Positions 10,659-19,943 of a stretch of 64,000 bases of DNA are shown piece after piece. The translations under genes were made by a program, and so were the position numbers. The notes below the pieces were generated by a model that saw nothing but the letters and a program-made list of their open reading frames with translations, had not been told where the DNA came from and searched no databases. How positions within the stretch are numbered: position 1 is the first letter of the stretch; each line of letters starts with the position of its first letter. Source of the stretch: Gemmatimonadota bacterium (lineage in GTDB: Bacteria > Gemmatimonadota > Gemmatimonadetes > Palauibacterales > KS3-K002); the NCBI GenBank assembly GCA_020344215.1, contig CP070815.1, forward strand, positions 1 to 64,000, read 5' to 3'.

Positions 10659-12158
10659 ATGGCGGTGATCCTCGCCATCGATCAGGGCACGACCGGGACG
10701 ACGGTGCTCGCCGTGGATAGGGCGGGGAGCGTCGTGGGACGCGCCTACCGAGAGATCGAGCAGCACTACCCGCAGCCGGGGTGGGTCGAGCACGACCCGG
10801 AGGAGATCTGGCGCTCGGTGCAGGCCACGGTGGATGAGGCGTTGCAGGCCGGCGGGCTCGCCGCCTCCGATGTCGCGGGGATCGGGATCACCAACCAGCG
10901 GGAAACGGTCGTCCTCTGGGATCGCGAGAGCGGAGTGCCGGTCCACCGCGCTATCGTCTGGCAGTGCCGGCGCACGGCGCCCGCCTGCCAGAGCCTCCGG
11001 GACGGTGGGTACGAGTCGTTCATCCGAGAGCGCTCGGGGCTCGTCATCGACCCTTACTTCTCGGGTACGAAGATCGCCTGGCTGCTTGACCACGTGTCGG
11101 GCGCCCGTGAGCGCGCCGAGACCGGCGAGCTCGCGGTGGGTACGATCGACAGCTGGCTCATCTGGAAGCTTACGGGCGGCCGGGTCCATGCGACGGAACC
11201 GACGAACGCCTCACGTACCCAGCTCTTTCGTATCGACGAGCGTCGTTGGGACGCGGAGCTCTGCGAGTTGGTGGGCGTACCCGCGGCGGTACTACCGGAA
11301 GTGCGCCCGTCGGGCGGAGTCTTCGGGATGAGTGACCCGGACGCGGTAGGGTTCGAGACACCGGTAGCGGCGGCGATGGGTGATCAGCAGGCGGCGCTGT
11401 ACGGGCAGGGCTGCTGGGCGCCGGGTCAGGCGAAGTGCACCTACGGGACGGGCGCCTTCCTGCTCGTGCATACGGGCGATGAGGTCGTCCCGTCGCAGCA
11501 CGGCCTGCTGACCACAGTGGCGTGCGGCGCGCGCGGCGCGGCGGCCTATGCGTTGGAGGGCTCGATCTTCATCGCTGGCGCGGCGGTGCAGTGGCTGAGG
11601 GACGAGCTGGGGCTGGTGGAGAGCGCGGCGGAAACGGAAGAGCTGGCCCGCTCGCTCGAGTCGAACGATGGAGTCTACTTCGTGCCTGCCTTTGTAGGAC
11701 TGGGTGCGCCGCACTGGCTGGCGGAGGCGCGAGGTACCTTGGTCGGCCTGACGCGAGGTAGCGGCCCCGGCCACCTGGCGCGCGCAGCGCTCGAGGCGAT
11801 GGCCTACTCGGCGTACGACCTGATGGAGGCGATGGCCGCGGATTGGGGGCACCCGGTACGCGAGCTCCGGGCGGACGGTGGCGCCGCGGAGAACAACTGG
11901 CTCATGCAGTTCCAGGCGGACGTGGCCGGCATTCCTGTGGGACGGCCGGCGGTAGTCGAGACCACCGCGCTGGGCACGGCGGGGCTGGCGGGCCTGTCGA
12001 CGGGATACTGGTCAGACCCCGGCGAACTAGGCGAGGTGCAGAAGCTGGATCGGCAGTTCGAGCCGGCGTTCTCGGATGAAGAGCGAGAGCGTCTGTTGCG
12101 CGGCTGGCGGCGGGCGATTCGTGCGGCGGCGGCCTGGGCGGCGGCTGGGACAGAGTGA
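10659..12158 (+). CDS. glpK: Glycerol kinase
   Basis: The protein has 499 residues from ATG 10659. It shows the FGGY phosphate loop DQGTTGTT, GWVEHDPEEIW, GITNQRETVVLWDRESG, WQCRRTAPAC, GDQQAALYGQGCW, YGTGAFLLV, and FVPAFVGLGAPHW near the C-terminal signature. It phosphorylates glycerol to sn-glycerol-3-phosphate in the cytoplasm. The glycerol-3-phosphate dehydrogenase gene lies at 18755-19939 on the other strand, so the glycerol pathway is split into two nearby loci. No glycerol facilitator gene is seen in the window. Confidence 0.96.
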   Translation: MAVILAIDQGTTGTTVLAVDRAGSVVGRAYREIEQHYPQPGWVEHDPEEIWRSVQATVDEALQAGGLAASDVAGIGITNQRETVVLWDRESGVPVHRAIVWQCRRTAPACQSLRDGGYESFIRERSGLVIDPYFSGTKIAWLLDHVSGARERAETGELAVGTIDSWLIWKLTGGRVHATEPTNASRTQLFRIDERRWDAELCELVGVPAAVLPEVRPSGGVFGMSDPDAVGFETPVAAAMGDQQAALYGQGCWAPGQAKCTYGTGAFLLVHTGDEVVPSQHGLLTTVACGARGAAAYALEGSIFIAGAAVQWLRDELGLVESAAETEELARSLESNDGVYFVPAFVGLGAPHWLAEARGTLVGLTRGSGPGHLARAALEAMAYSAYDLMEAMAADWGHPVRELRADGGAAENNWLMQFQADVAGIPVGRPAVVETTALGTAGLAGLSTGYWSDPGELGEVQKLDRQFEPAFSDEERERLLRGWRRAIRAAAAWAAAGTE

Positions 12159-12183
12159 TCTACAAGAACGGTGAGGTGGCACG

Positions 12184-12645
12184 GTGCTGCGAATAGGCGT
12201 GATCGGCGGACACCTGTGTGATGACGATATTGCCGCTGTGGCGCGACGGGTCGGTGAGCTAGTGGCGTGGGAAGGTGCGGCACTGGTGTGCGGTGGCCTG
12301 GGTGGCGTCATGGAAGCGGCGGCGGTCGGCGCACGCGATGCCGGCGGTGTGGTCGTGGGAATACTCCCGGGCGATGACATCCGCACGGCGAACCCCGGCG
12401 TAACGATCCCGATAACCACGGGCTTGGGGGAAGCGCGGAACGTGCTCGTGGTCAAAGCCTCGGATGCGGTTATCGCCATTGCCGGAGGCTGGGGGACGAT
12501 GTCGGAAGCGGCCCTCTGCTTCAAGCTCGGCGTGCCCCTCATTCGGCTGAAGTCGGATCTTCAGAACTTGCCATCGCCGATCGCGGAGACGCCGGAGGAA
12601 GCGGTGGAATGGGCGATGGAGCGGGCGCGAGAGCGGTGGGAATAG
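12184..12645 (+). CDS. TIGR00725 / LOG-like (SLOG superfamily) nucleotide-binding protein
   Basis: The protein has 153 residues with a GTG start. It is a Rossmann-like protein with MLRIGVIGG, VCGGLGGVMEAAAVGA, GLGEARNVLVVKASDAVIAIAGGWGTMSE and a C-terminal helix. These are the motifs of the TIGR00725 branch of the SLOG/lysine-decarboxylase-like superfamily, whose better-known members release cytokinin-type bases or bind nucleotides. The PGGxGT motif of LOG proteins appears as AGGWGTMSE. The physiological substrate is unknown. Confidence 0.85.
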   Translation: MLRIGVIGGHLCDDDIAAVARRVGELVAWEGAALVCGGLGGVMEAAAVGARDAGGVVVGILPGDDIRTANPGVTIPITTGLGEARNVLVVKASDAVIAIAGGWGTMSEAALCFKLGVPLIRLKSDLQNLPSPIAETPEEAVEWAMERARERWE

Positions 12646-12675
12646 AGCGGGCGAAGTCGCGCGCCGGGGCAGCGC

Positions 12676-14523
12676 GTGGCTGAATTCGGCGAGCTCTGTC
12701 TCTGGGCGGCAGCGCCGCTGGCGGCGCTCGGCGCGGCGGCATCGATCGGCGGCGGCTTGAGCGGCCGCGCTAGGCTGGCCGTGCTTGGCGGCCGTGCCGC
12801 TGAGGCGACGGCGTTTCTCTTGCTCCTCGCCCTGGTAGGCCTCGGCTACGCCCTCGTCGTAGTGAAGCTCAAGTACGCTTACGTCGCCGGTTACTCCGGC
12901 TTCCAGCATTCGTGGCCCTGGAGGCTGGCGGCTCTGTGGAGCGGGCCGGCGGGCGGCGCCTCGATCCTCACCTTCCTGGTGGCGGTCGCCGCCGCGGTCA
13001 GCTACCGGCTCGATCAAACGCGGCAGGCGGCGGCGCGCACAGGGACCCTGGCGGTACTCGTCCTCGTGGGGCTCCTGATCCTGGCGCGGGCCCGACCGTT
13101 TGCCCAGCTCGCTGTCCCTGCGGTAGCGGGTGAGGGTCTACCCTTGGCCGTCAGGGACGCGGCCTGGCAGATCGCGGCCTGGGCCACCTATCTGGCGGTG
13201 TCCTGCGCGGCGCTCGTGTTCGCGGGCGTGATCGGCGAACAGCTGGCACTCGCCCGGGGCCGCCAGCGCCGGGAGCGGCGCGCGGTGAGTTTGGCAGCTG
13301 GGTTCCTGACGGTCGCCGTGCTGTCGGCGACGTGGGGTGTCTACGCCAGAGGCGGGCGATTCCTCGACCCAACCGCGCTCTCAAACGTCGTCGTTCACGT
13401 CCCGGCCCTTCTACTGGCTTACTCGTGTGTGCACGCGCCGGGAGGCGCGGCGGCGCCAGCTTGGGCTTGGCGCTGGCGCCGCATCATCGGCGTGGCTCTG
13501 TTCCCCGCCGCTCTCGGCGGCGTCGCTTCGTTGCTCGCGGGCTCGGGGACGATGCCCCCGACGACACCATGGGCGGCGGGGCTGGCGGTGGGGATCGTTT
13601 CGGGTGCGATGGCTGGGATGGCCGGGCGGCGAGCCCGCCGATCCGGCATCGAGGGCGTTCCCGGTTTCGGGCTGTTCGCTCTGCTGGGTGGCCTGCTGAC
13701 CCTCGTGATGGCCGGCGTGGTCGCCGTCTGGGTGCCGCTCCGCGGCTCGGTTCCGGGCTACGTCGCCTGGCCGCTCCCCCTCGTCGGCGTCGCCGCCATG
13801 GCGGCTTGGTCGCTGCGCTTGCCGGCCGGTCGCTGGAACAGGGTCTGGCCGCTGGGTGCACTGCTGGCGGTCTCCGCAGCCGTGGCCGCCTACTGGCTCA
13901 GCGGCTGGCGGGCGCCCGGATTCGCCCTCGCCGGTGGCCTGACTGTCGGAGTCTTGGCCGGCTTCGCCGCCGACATGATCCGCCTGCGAGCGGCCAGGCG
14001 CGCGCTGTCGGCGATGGGCTCGGGCGAACTGTCCCCGGCGGTTCGGGCCCGTGCAGGCCGTCGCCGGGCATCGGCACTGGCACACCTCGGCGCGGCCCTC
14101 GTCGTTCTCGGGCTTTCCGCCACTGCACTAAACCGTACCGCCCTACGCACGCTCAATCCGGGCGACACGTTCAGTCTCCCCGGCCGGCTGGGGTCCGGTA
14201 TCGAGGTCACGTACCTCGGTTTCTCCCGCTACCGCGTGGATGACCTCGAGCGGCAGGTGGCCAGCTTCCGGCTCGCCCGCGGGGACAGGGCGGCGAGGCT
14301 TATCACCGCCTCCCATTCTTTCGAGTGGCCGCGGCGCACAGAGTCTCTGACACCCGCCGTTGAACGAGGCTTGGTGCGCGACGTGATCGTCGACTTTCGC
14401 TCGCACCGTAGAAGCGAGGCGATCGACTGTCGCCTCTCAGTCCGATTGCTGGCGAGCCTGGTATGGTCGGGGGGCATACTGCTGCTGATCTCCTTTCTCG
14501 TCAGAGGGAGGCCGCTCGTATGA
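12676..14523 (+). CDS. Diverged CcmF-like cytochrome c assembly membrane protein
   Basis: The protein has 615 residues, about 14-15 hydrophobic segments and a GTG start. The N-terminal part (SGFQHSWPWRLAALWSGPAGGASILTF) parallels the region of CcmF/CcsA-type heme-handling proteins that precedes the heme site. A large periplasmic domain at about residues 480-590 before the last membrane segment also matches CcmF. The tryptophan-rich WWD motif normally reads like WGGWWFWDPVENASF; here, at about residues 217-243, the corresponding stretch is TWGVYARGGRFLDPTALSN. The fold and topology fit, but heme binding is uncertain. It overlaps the next small gene by an ATGA junction. Confidence 0.65.
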   Translation: MAEFGELCLWAAAPLAALGAAASIGGGLSGRARLAVLGGRAAEATAFLLLLALVGLGYALVVVKLKYAYVAGYSGFQHSWPWRLAALWSGPAGGASILTFLVAVAAAVSYRLDQTRQAAARTGTLAVLVLVGLLILARARPFAQLAVPAVAGEGLPLAVRDAAWQIAAWATYLAVSCAALVFAGVIGEQLALARGRQRRERRAVSLAAGFLTVAVLSATWGVYARGGRFLDPTALSNVVVHVPALLLAYSCVHAPGGAAAPAWAWRWRRIIGVALFPAALGGVASLLAGSGTMPPTTPWAAGLAVGIVSGAMAGMAGRRARRSGIEGVPGFGLFALLGGLLTLVMAGVVAVWVPLRGSVPGYVAWPLPLVGVAAMAAWSLRLPAGRWNRVWPLGALLAVSAAVAAYWLSGWRAPGFALAGGLTVGVLAGFAADMIRLRAARRALSAMGSGELSPAVRARAGRRRASALAHLGAALVVLGLSATALNRTALRTLNPGDTFSLPGRLGSGIEVTYLGFSRYRVDDLERQVASFRLARGDRAARLITASHSFEWPRRTESLTPAVERGLVRDVIVDFRSHRRSEAIDCRLSVRLLASLVWSGGILLLISFLVRGRPLV

Positions 14524-14732
14524 CAGCGCTTCTGGCCATGTTCACAACGGTGCTCGCCGTCGGATACGCGGTGTGGCCGCTGCTCCGCTGTCGAAGCACT
14601 CAGCCCTTGGCCGCAGAGCCGGGCAACGGCGTCGGGGAGGCGGGGCCGGAAGTAGCTGCGCTGCTGGCCTGGGCGGCGGCGGCAGGTGAGATCCGGCGTT
14701 CGAGAGCAGGCCGCGAGGCGCTTGGCTCTTGA
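14520..14732 (+). CDS. Small single-TM protein, partner of the CcmF-like protein
   Basis: The protein has 70 residues, with its ATG overlapping the stop of the CcmF-like gene (ATGA). It has one N-terminal membrane segment (ALLAMFTTVLAVGYAVWPLL) followed by a short acidic/basic tail. The layout resembles the first segment of CcmI/CcmH-type assembly partners. Another frame immediately downstream reads LALDPEEFPKYVAAG, so a longer ancestral product broken by a frameshift is possible. Low sequence complexity makes that uncertain. Confidence 0.5.
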   Translation: MTALLAMFTTVLAVGYAVWPLLRCRSTQPLAAEPGNGVGEAGPEVAALLAWAAAAGEIRRSRAGREALGS

Positions 14733-14830
14733 CCCCGAAGAGTTCCCGAAGTACGTTGCAGCGGGCGGCGGACCGGGGGCCGGAGCGGGCGCCGGGCCGG
14801 GACCGGGCCGTTTCAACCGACCTCAATGAC

Positions 14831-15868
14831 ATGACTGGAACCGAGATCGTCGACCTCCGCAGCGATACGGTGACTCGCCCTTCGCCGGGCATGCGTCAGG
14901 CCATCGCGGAAGCCGAGGTGGGCGACGACGTTCTGGGTGATGACCCGACCGTTAAGGTGTTGCAGGCGCGGCTGGCGGAGCTCTTGGGGATGGAGGCGTC
15001 GCTATTCTTCCCCAGCGGCACCCAGGCCAACCAGGCAGGGATCCTGTTGAGCACGCAGCGGGGGACGGAGGCGATCTGCGAGGGGAACGCCCACGTCTAC
15101 CACTACGAGTTCGCCGGTGCGGCCGCCTGGTCGGGTGTGCAGCTGCGGGCGGTGCCGACGGAAGACGGGGTACTCACGGCGGAGCTGGCGCGGCCGCACA
15201 TTCGCCCCGAGAGTCCGCACCTGATGCGCACCTCGGCGATCTGCGCCGAGAACACGCACAACATGGCGGGCGGGAAGGTGATGCCGCTGGAGGTGCTGCG
15301 GGGTCTGCGCGGGCTGGCAGATGAGCATGGCATGTCGCTACACCTGGATGGGGCGCGGCTCTGGAACGCGGCGGCGGCCACCGGCACATCGGCGGCTGAG
15401 TTCGCGGCGCTGGCGGACACGGTGATGGTCTGCTTCTCCAAGGGGCTGGGTGCGCCGATCGGCTCGGCGCTGGCGGGCACGGCGGAGGCGATAGGCCGGG
15501 CCCACGAGTGGCGGAAGCGGCTGGGCGGTGGTATGCGCCAGGTGGGAATCCTGGCGGCGGCGGGGCTCTACGCGCTGGAGCACAACCTCCCGCGGATCGG
15601 TGAGGACCACGACCGGGCGAAGCGGCTGGCCGAGTTCGTGGACGGTCTGGACGGGTTCCATATGATCGCGCCGGACACCAACATTGTCATGATCGACATT
15701 GAGCGAGATGACCTAACGCCGGCCGACGCGGTGAGCTTCCTGGAAGAGCGGGGCGTATGGCTGCTCGCCCCGGGCCCACGTCGGCTGCGGGCGGTGACGC
15801 ACTTGGATGTCGATGACGCCGGGATCGAGCGGGCCTCTGCCGCGTTTGAGGAGTTGGCGAAGCGGTAG
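14831..15868 (+). CDS. ltaE: Low-specificity threonine aldolase
   Basis: The protein has 345 residues from ATG 14831, chosen because the family begins directly at DLRSDTVTRPSPGM. It shows GDDVLGDDPTV, LFFPSGTQANQ, the CAENTHNMAGG block, HLDGARLWNAA and the PLP-lysine motif VCFSKGLGAPIGS. It is a PLP enzyme that splits threonine or allo-threonine to glycine and acetaldehyde. An in-frame extension to 14729 exists but is low-complexity. It is transcribed in the same direction as recA, 90 bp upstream of it. Confidence 0.93.
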   Translation: MTGTEIVDLRSDTVTRPSPGMRQAIAEAEVGDDVLGDDPTVKVLQARLAELLGMEASLFFPSGTQANQAGILLSTQRGTEAICEGNAHVYHYEFAGAAAWSGVQLRAVPTEDGVLTAELARPHIRPESPHLMRTSAICAENTHNMAGGKVMPLEVLRGLRGLADEHGMSLHLDGARLWNAAAATGTSAAEFAALADTVMVCFSKGLGAPIGSALAGTAEAIGRAHEWRKRLGGGMRQVGILAAAGLYALEHNLPRIGEDHDRAKRLAEFVDGLDGFHMIAPDTNIVMIDIERDDLTPADAVSFLEERGVWLLAPGPRRLRAVTHLDVDDAGIERASAAFEELAKR

Positions 15869-15958
15869 ACGTTGACGATCGGTTGAGCGTTGCGGGTTAG
15901 GGTGAGTGCGCGGGTGGCTGGGAACGCTGCCCAACGCCCAAGTTCCTCAGGAGGAGAG

Positions 15959-17020
15959 ATGGCTGCGGAGCTGAGTGAGGAGAGAAAGAAGGCGCTGAGT
16001 GTCGCGATCTCCCTGGTCGAGCGCCAGCACGGCAAGGGCGCGATCATGCGCATGGGCGCCGAAGGGGCACGGGTCAAGGTGGAGGCGATCCCGACGGGCT
16101 CGATCGCCCTCGATGCCGTCACCGGCATCGGCGGGATACCGCGCGGCCGTGTGACGGAGATCTTCGGTCCGGAGTCGTCGGGCAAGACGACGCTGACGCT
16201 GCACATCATCGCCAACGGCCAGAAGGAGGGAGGCGTGGCGGCGTTCATCGACGCTGAGCACGCCCTCGACATCCACTACGCCGAGCGACTGGGCGTCGAC
16301 ATCGAGAACCTGCTGGTCTCGCAGCCGGACACCGGCGAGCAGGCGCTGGAGATCGCCGAGGTGCTGGTGCGGAGCGGTGCGGTTGACGTGGTGGTGATCG
16401 ATTCCGTCGCCGCTCTCGTGCCCAGAGCAGAGATCGAAGGAGAGATGGGTGCATCGCACGTCGGGCTACAGGCGCGGCTCATGTCGCAGGCGCTGCGCAA
16501 GGTGACGGGTGCAATCAGCCGCTCGAAGACCGCTGTCGTCTTCACCAACCAGATCCGCGAGAAGATCGGCGTGATGTTCGGGAACCCCGAGACACAGCCG
16601 GGCGGCCGTGCGCTGAAGTTCTACGCCTCGCTGCGCCTCGACATCCGGCGCATTGCCACGATCAAGGATGGAAACGATCCGGTGGGGAACCGGACACGCG
16701 TGAAGGTGGTCAAGAACAAGTGCGCGCCGCCGTTCCGCCAGTGCGAGTTCGACATCATGTTCAACCTGGGGATCTCGCGGGCCGGCGAGCTCATCGACCT
16801 GGCGGCCGAGCACGACATCGTCAAGAAGTCGGGCGCTTGGTACTCGTACGGCGACCAGCGGATCGGCCAGGGTCGCGAGAACGCCAAGGGCTTCCTCGAA
16901 GAGAACCGAGATGTGGCCGACGAGGTGCAGGCGAAGGTGCGTAACGCGCTCGGCATCGGGCCTGGAATCGACGAGTCGGCTGGAGTGAGTGCCGCGAGCG
17001 AGAAGAAAGAGAACGCATAG
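15959..17020 (+). CDS. recA: Recombinase A
   Basis: The 353-residue protein has Walker [10 protein letters not shown], the Walker B region [18 protein letters not shown], loop L1 [21 protein letters not shown], loop L2 [22 protein letters not shown] and a C-terminal acidic/lysine tail. It forms the strand-exchange filament and serves as co-protease for SOS repressors. The ATG has a strong AGGAGGA site; an upstream in-frame start at 15890 would add 23 unconserved residues. I see no convincing LexA box in the 90 bp upstream. recX follows 23 bp downstream. Confidence 0.98.
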   Translation: MAAELSEERKKALSVAISLVERQHGKGAIMRMGAEGARVKVEAIPTGSIALDAVTGIGGIPRGRVTEIFGPESSGKTTLTLHIIANGQKEGGVAAFIDAEHALDIHYAERLGVDIENLLVSQPDTGEQALEIAEVLVRSGAVDVVVIDSVAALVPRAEIEGEMGASHVGLQARLMSQALRKVTGAISRSKTAVVFTNQIREKIGVMFGNPETQPGGRALKFYASLRLDIRRIATIKDGNDPVGNRTRVKVVKNKCAPPFRQCEFDIMFNLGISRAGELIDLAAEHDIVKKSGAWYSYGDQRIGQGRENAKGFLEENRDVADEVQAKVRNALGIGPGIDESAGVSAASEKKENA

Positions 17021-17043
17021 CCCCAAGCCAACTCCGCAGCTAA

Positions 17044-17580
17044 GTGGACGAGGAGATCCGGGACGGAGGTACCGCCTCCGACGCTTCCGAGGAGGCCGCG
17101 CGCCGCGCTATAGACGCGGCGCTCAACTTTTTGTCCTACCGCCAACGCACTGGTCGCGAGGTTCGCCGCAAGCTGGCTGAGCGCGGATTCAGCCCGGCGA
17201 CGATCGAGGCCGCCATGCAGCGGCTCGCCGCGGTGCGGCTCGTCGACGACGAGGCGTTCGTCGGCGCCTACGTCCGCGACCGCATAGCCCACCGGCCGAT
17301 AGGCGTCCGGCGAATGATTCAGGAGCTCTACCTGAAGGGGATCCCCCGTGAGGCGGCCCTGCCGGTCATCGAGGAGGTGCTACGCGAGGAGGAGACGGAC
17401 GAGCGCACGCTCGCCGAACGCGTGGTGGAGAAGAAAGGGCGGACGCTAGCCAAGGGGAGAAGGGATGTGTTGGTGCTGCGCCGCAGGCTGCGAGACCATC
17501 TCATCAGGCGCGGCTTCGATACACGCGTGGCCAAGGATGTCGTCGAGACTATGTTCCCGAGTGGCGGTGCCGAGGATTAG
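17044..17580 (+). CDS. recX: RecX regulator of RecA
   Basis: The protein has 178 residues with a GTG start. It shows the all-helical RecX tandem repeats: AIDAALNFLSYRQRTGREVRRKLAERGF, then LVDDEAFVGAYVRDR, then MIQELYLKGIPREA, and the basic repeat ending RRLRDHLIRRGFDTRVAKDVVE. RecX proteins bind the RecA filament and limit its activity. Its place directly downstream of recA is the standard arrangement. Confidence 0.93.
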   Translation: MDEEIRDGGTASDASEEAARRAIDAALNFLSYRQRTGREVRRKLAERGFSPATIEAAMQRLAAVRLVDDEAFVGAYVRDRIAHRPIGVRRMIQELYLKGIPREAALPVIEEVLREEETDERTLAERVVEKKGRTLAKGRRDVLVLRRRLRDHLIRRGFDTRVAKDVVETMFPSGGAED

Positions 17581-17601
17581 TGGGTGCCGTGGAGGTCGCG
17601 G

Positions 17602-18093
17602 ATGACCGGGGATCGAGCAGCGGCTAAAGGCATCGTGCGGTGCGCCCGGCCGGACGAGGCGACCGCGCTCAGCGCGCTGGCCTTTCGGTCAAAGGTTCAT
17701 TGGGGCTACGACCGCGAGTTCATGGAGGCGTGCCGGGAGGCGCTCACGCTGACGGTGGAGTTCATCTCAGGCTCCGACGTATACGTGATGGAGGTGGAGG
17801 GTCAAGTGGTCGGCTTCTACACTATCGCGCCCTGGAACTGGGGGCTCGAGCTGACCCATTTCTTCGTGGACCCGTCCGCGATGGGGAATGGCCTCGGACG
17901 TCGCCTCTGGGATGACGCCGTGCAGCGCGCCGCTGCGCTCGGCCACTCGCAGTTGCTGATCCAGAGCGACCCCTTCGCCGAGGGGTTCTACCTGAGGTTG
18001 GGTGCCGAGCGGATCGGTGAAGTCCCCTCGGAGGCTCAGCCCGGTCGCATGTTGCCACTCTTGGTCTTCCCTTTGCAGGAGGTGGCGGAGTGA
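17602..18093 (+). CDS. GNAT-family acetyltransferase
   Basis: The protein has 163 residues from ATG 17602, chosen because GGAGG lies six bases upstream. It has an N-terminal VRCARPDEATALSALAFRSKVHWGYD, strand VYVMEVEGQVVGFYTI, the acetyl-CoA loop VDPSAMGNGLGRRLWDDAV and SDPFAEGFYLRLGAERIGEVPS, as in GNAT proteins acting on small molecules. The start lies 22 bp after the recX stop, so co-transcription with recA-recX is possible. The substrate is unknown. Confidence 0.88.
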   Translation: MTGDRAAAKGIVRCARPDEATALSALAFRSKVHWGYDREFMEACREALTLTVEFISGSDVYVMEVEGQVVGFYTIAPWNWGLELTHFFVDPSAMGNGLGRRLWDDAVQRAAALGHSQLLIQSDPFAEGFYLRLGAERIGEVPSEAQPGRMLPLLVFPLQEVAE

Positions 18094-18109
18094 TCCGGAA
18101 AGTCCGCCT

Positions 18110-18758
18110 ATGAACTGCTGCAGCTGCCAGGGGGGCCCAAGGCGTCTTCTCCAACCGTTACGTCGCGAGGGAGCTGAAGGGCTATCGTCGCAAGGGCCCG
18201 AGGAGGACCACGCGGTGGCTGATCGATGCGCTCAGGGCGGAGGGGATGGAGGGCGCCACGCTCCTCGACATCGGCGGCGGTGTTGGCGTGATCCAGCATG
18301 AGCTGCTCGATGCCGGGGCCCGCGGCGCCACAGGCGTGGAGGCGGTGCCGCGCTACCTTGCCGCGGCACGAGGCGAGGCTGAGCGGCGCGGGCACGCAGA
18401 GCGCGTCGACCTGGTGCTGGGGGACTTTGTCGAGCTGGCCGGCGCGATCGAACCGGCCGATATGGTCACGCTCGACCGTGTGATCTGCTGCTAGCCCGAC
18501 TGGGAGGTGCTGGTCGAGCTATCGCTGGGGAAGTCCCGCAGGCTCTACGGCGTGGTCTATCCTCGCGATGTGTGGTGGACGAGAATCGGTCGGTTCCTGT
18601 TGAACCTCTCCCTCTCGATCAGCCGGAACCCTTTCCGGGTCTTCATTCATCCGACGCGGGCCGTGGATGCGCTGATACGAAGAAACGGATTCCAGCTGCT
18701 CCACTACCGGGCGACTCCCGTCTGGCAGGTCGCGCTCTACGGTCGCCGGGCCGCCTAG
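18110..18758 (+). pseudogene. Class I SAM-dependent methyltransferase broken by a frameshift and an amber codon
   Basis: The coding sequence begins at ATG 18110 (MNCCSCQGG), then must shift frame at the G6 run 18130-18135 to continue SNRYVARELKGYRRKGPRRT, LLDIGGGVGVIQHELLDAGA (SAM motif I), LVLGDFVEL and TLDRVICC. There a TAG at 18492-18494 interrupts; the same frame resumes PDWEVLVELSLGKSRRLYGVVYPRD and runs to 18758. At the TAG position a Tyr codon, giving CCYPD, would be expected, so one base change explains it. Both remaining parts still read as well-conserved methyltransferase, so decay is recent or the lesions are sequence errors. The last 4 bp overlap the convergent glpD. Confidence 0.8.
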
Positions 18759-19939
18759 GGAGGCGACAGCCGCAGTCGGCGTGTATCCGCTACCCGCTCG
18801 CGTCGTGGTAGCGCTCCCGCGATCCGGCTAATCACCTTCGCCGCCGTGGCGCGGTAGCCCGTGAGCTTGCCCCCGTAGACGCTCAGCACGCGGGGCGGGT
18901 CGCGATCGCTGTCACGGTCGCTCTCCAGTACGGTCTCGCGTGAGCGATGGAACGCGTGGCCCACTCCAGCCGGCAGTACGCGGAGGCCGGCAAAGGCGTC
19001 GAGCACCTCACACTGGTCGCGGCAGCGCGGGAAATGACGGTGCAGGACGCGAAGCAGGTAGTTCTTCTCGGCGCGCAGCGGCTGCACCTGGTCCGGGTCT
19101 CCCCTGAAGCGTGTTTCGGTGGTACCGACCAGCGTCTTCCCCTTCCAGGGCATGACGAAGACCGCCCGCCCATCGCGCGGAACCTCGACGTAGTAAAGCC
19201 CTCGCTCGACGATACCGCTCACGACGATGTGGGTACCCTGGACGAGCTCGATATCGCGCCTGCGCGGTAGGGAGTCAATCCGGTCGGCTACACGGTTTAC
19301 CCAGGGCCCGGCCGTGTTGACGAGAACACGCGCCTCGCAGGTGCGCTCCCGACCATCCTCGACGAAGTTGACCACACAGCCGCCGGCGACGAGCCGCGCG
19401 CTCACCATCTCCGCCGGCACGGCCAGCTCGGCGCCGAGCTCGAGGGCCGAATTCATCACCGCCGCTGTGAGCGCTGCATCGTCGGTCTGGGCATCGTAGT
19501 ACTGGAAGACGGCGTCGAGGTTCTCGGTGAGCAGGCCGTCCAGCCGACCCCACTCCGAGCGCGGCACTTTGCGGAAGCGGACCTGCCGCCGCAGCCTGCC
19601 GAGCACCGCGTAGAGCGTAAGCCCCGCGCGGACGAGCCACGGCCGCCGTCGCGTGTTCGCGAAGACCGGGATGTAGAAGGGCTTCAGCTCGACGAGATCA
19701 GGCGCCAGACGCAGGAGCAGCGCGCGCTCGTCGAGACCCTCGTGCACCAGGGAGAATTCGTAGCTCTCCAGATAGCGTAGGCCCCCGTGGATGAGCTTGC
19801 TCGACTTGCTCGACGTGCCCGCCGCCAGTGCCGTCTTCTCGAGCAGCAGGACCGAGTGACCCGCAGCGGCGGCGGCTTGCGCCACGCCGACGCCGTTGAT
19901 TCCACCGCCCACCACCACCACGTCGTAGGAATCGCTCAT
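18755..19939 (-). CDS. glpD: Glycerol-3-phosphate dehydrogenase (FAD-dependent)
   Basis: The protein has 394 residues from ATG 19939. The FAD motif is VVVVGGGINGVGVAQAAAAAG, followed by GTSSKSSKLIHGGLRYLE, a GlpD hallmark, and by TAGPWVNRVAD, PWKGKTLVGTTET and VLSVYGGKLTGYR. It oxidises glycerol-3-phosphate to dihydroxyacetone phosphate and passes electrons to quinone at the inner membrane. It lacks the C-terminal helical extension of longer GlpD proteins. Its start lies 4 bp after the stop of the phosphodiesterase gene, so the two form an operon that feeds G3P straight into this enzyme. Confidence 0.95.
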   Translation of the reverse strand: MSDSYDVVVVGGGINGVGVAQAAAAAGHSVLLLEKTALAAGTSSKSSKLIHGGLRYLESYEFSLVHEGLDERALLLRLAPDLVELKPFYIPVFANTRRRPWLVRAGLTLYAVLGRLRRQVRFRKVPRSEWGRLDGLLTENLDAVFQYYDAQTDDAALTAAVMNSALELGAELAVPAEMVSARLVAGGCVVNFVEDGRERTCEARVLVNTAGPWVNRVADRIDSLPRRRDIELVQGTHIVVSGIVERGLYYVEVPRDGRAVFVMPWKGKTLVGTTETRFRGDPDQVQPLRAEKNYLLRVLHRHFPRCRDQCEVLDAFAGLRVLPAGVGHAFHRSRETVLESDRDSDRDPPRVLSVYGGKLTGYRATAAKVISRIAGALPRRERVADTRRLRLSPP

Positions 19940-19943
19940 CGCG

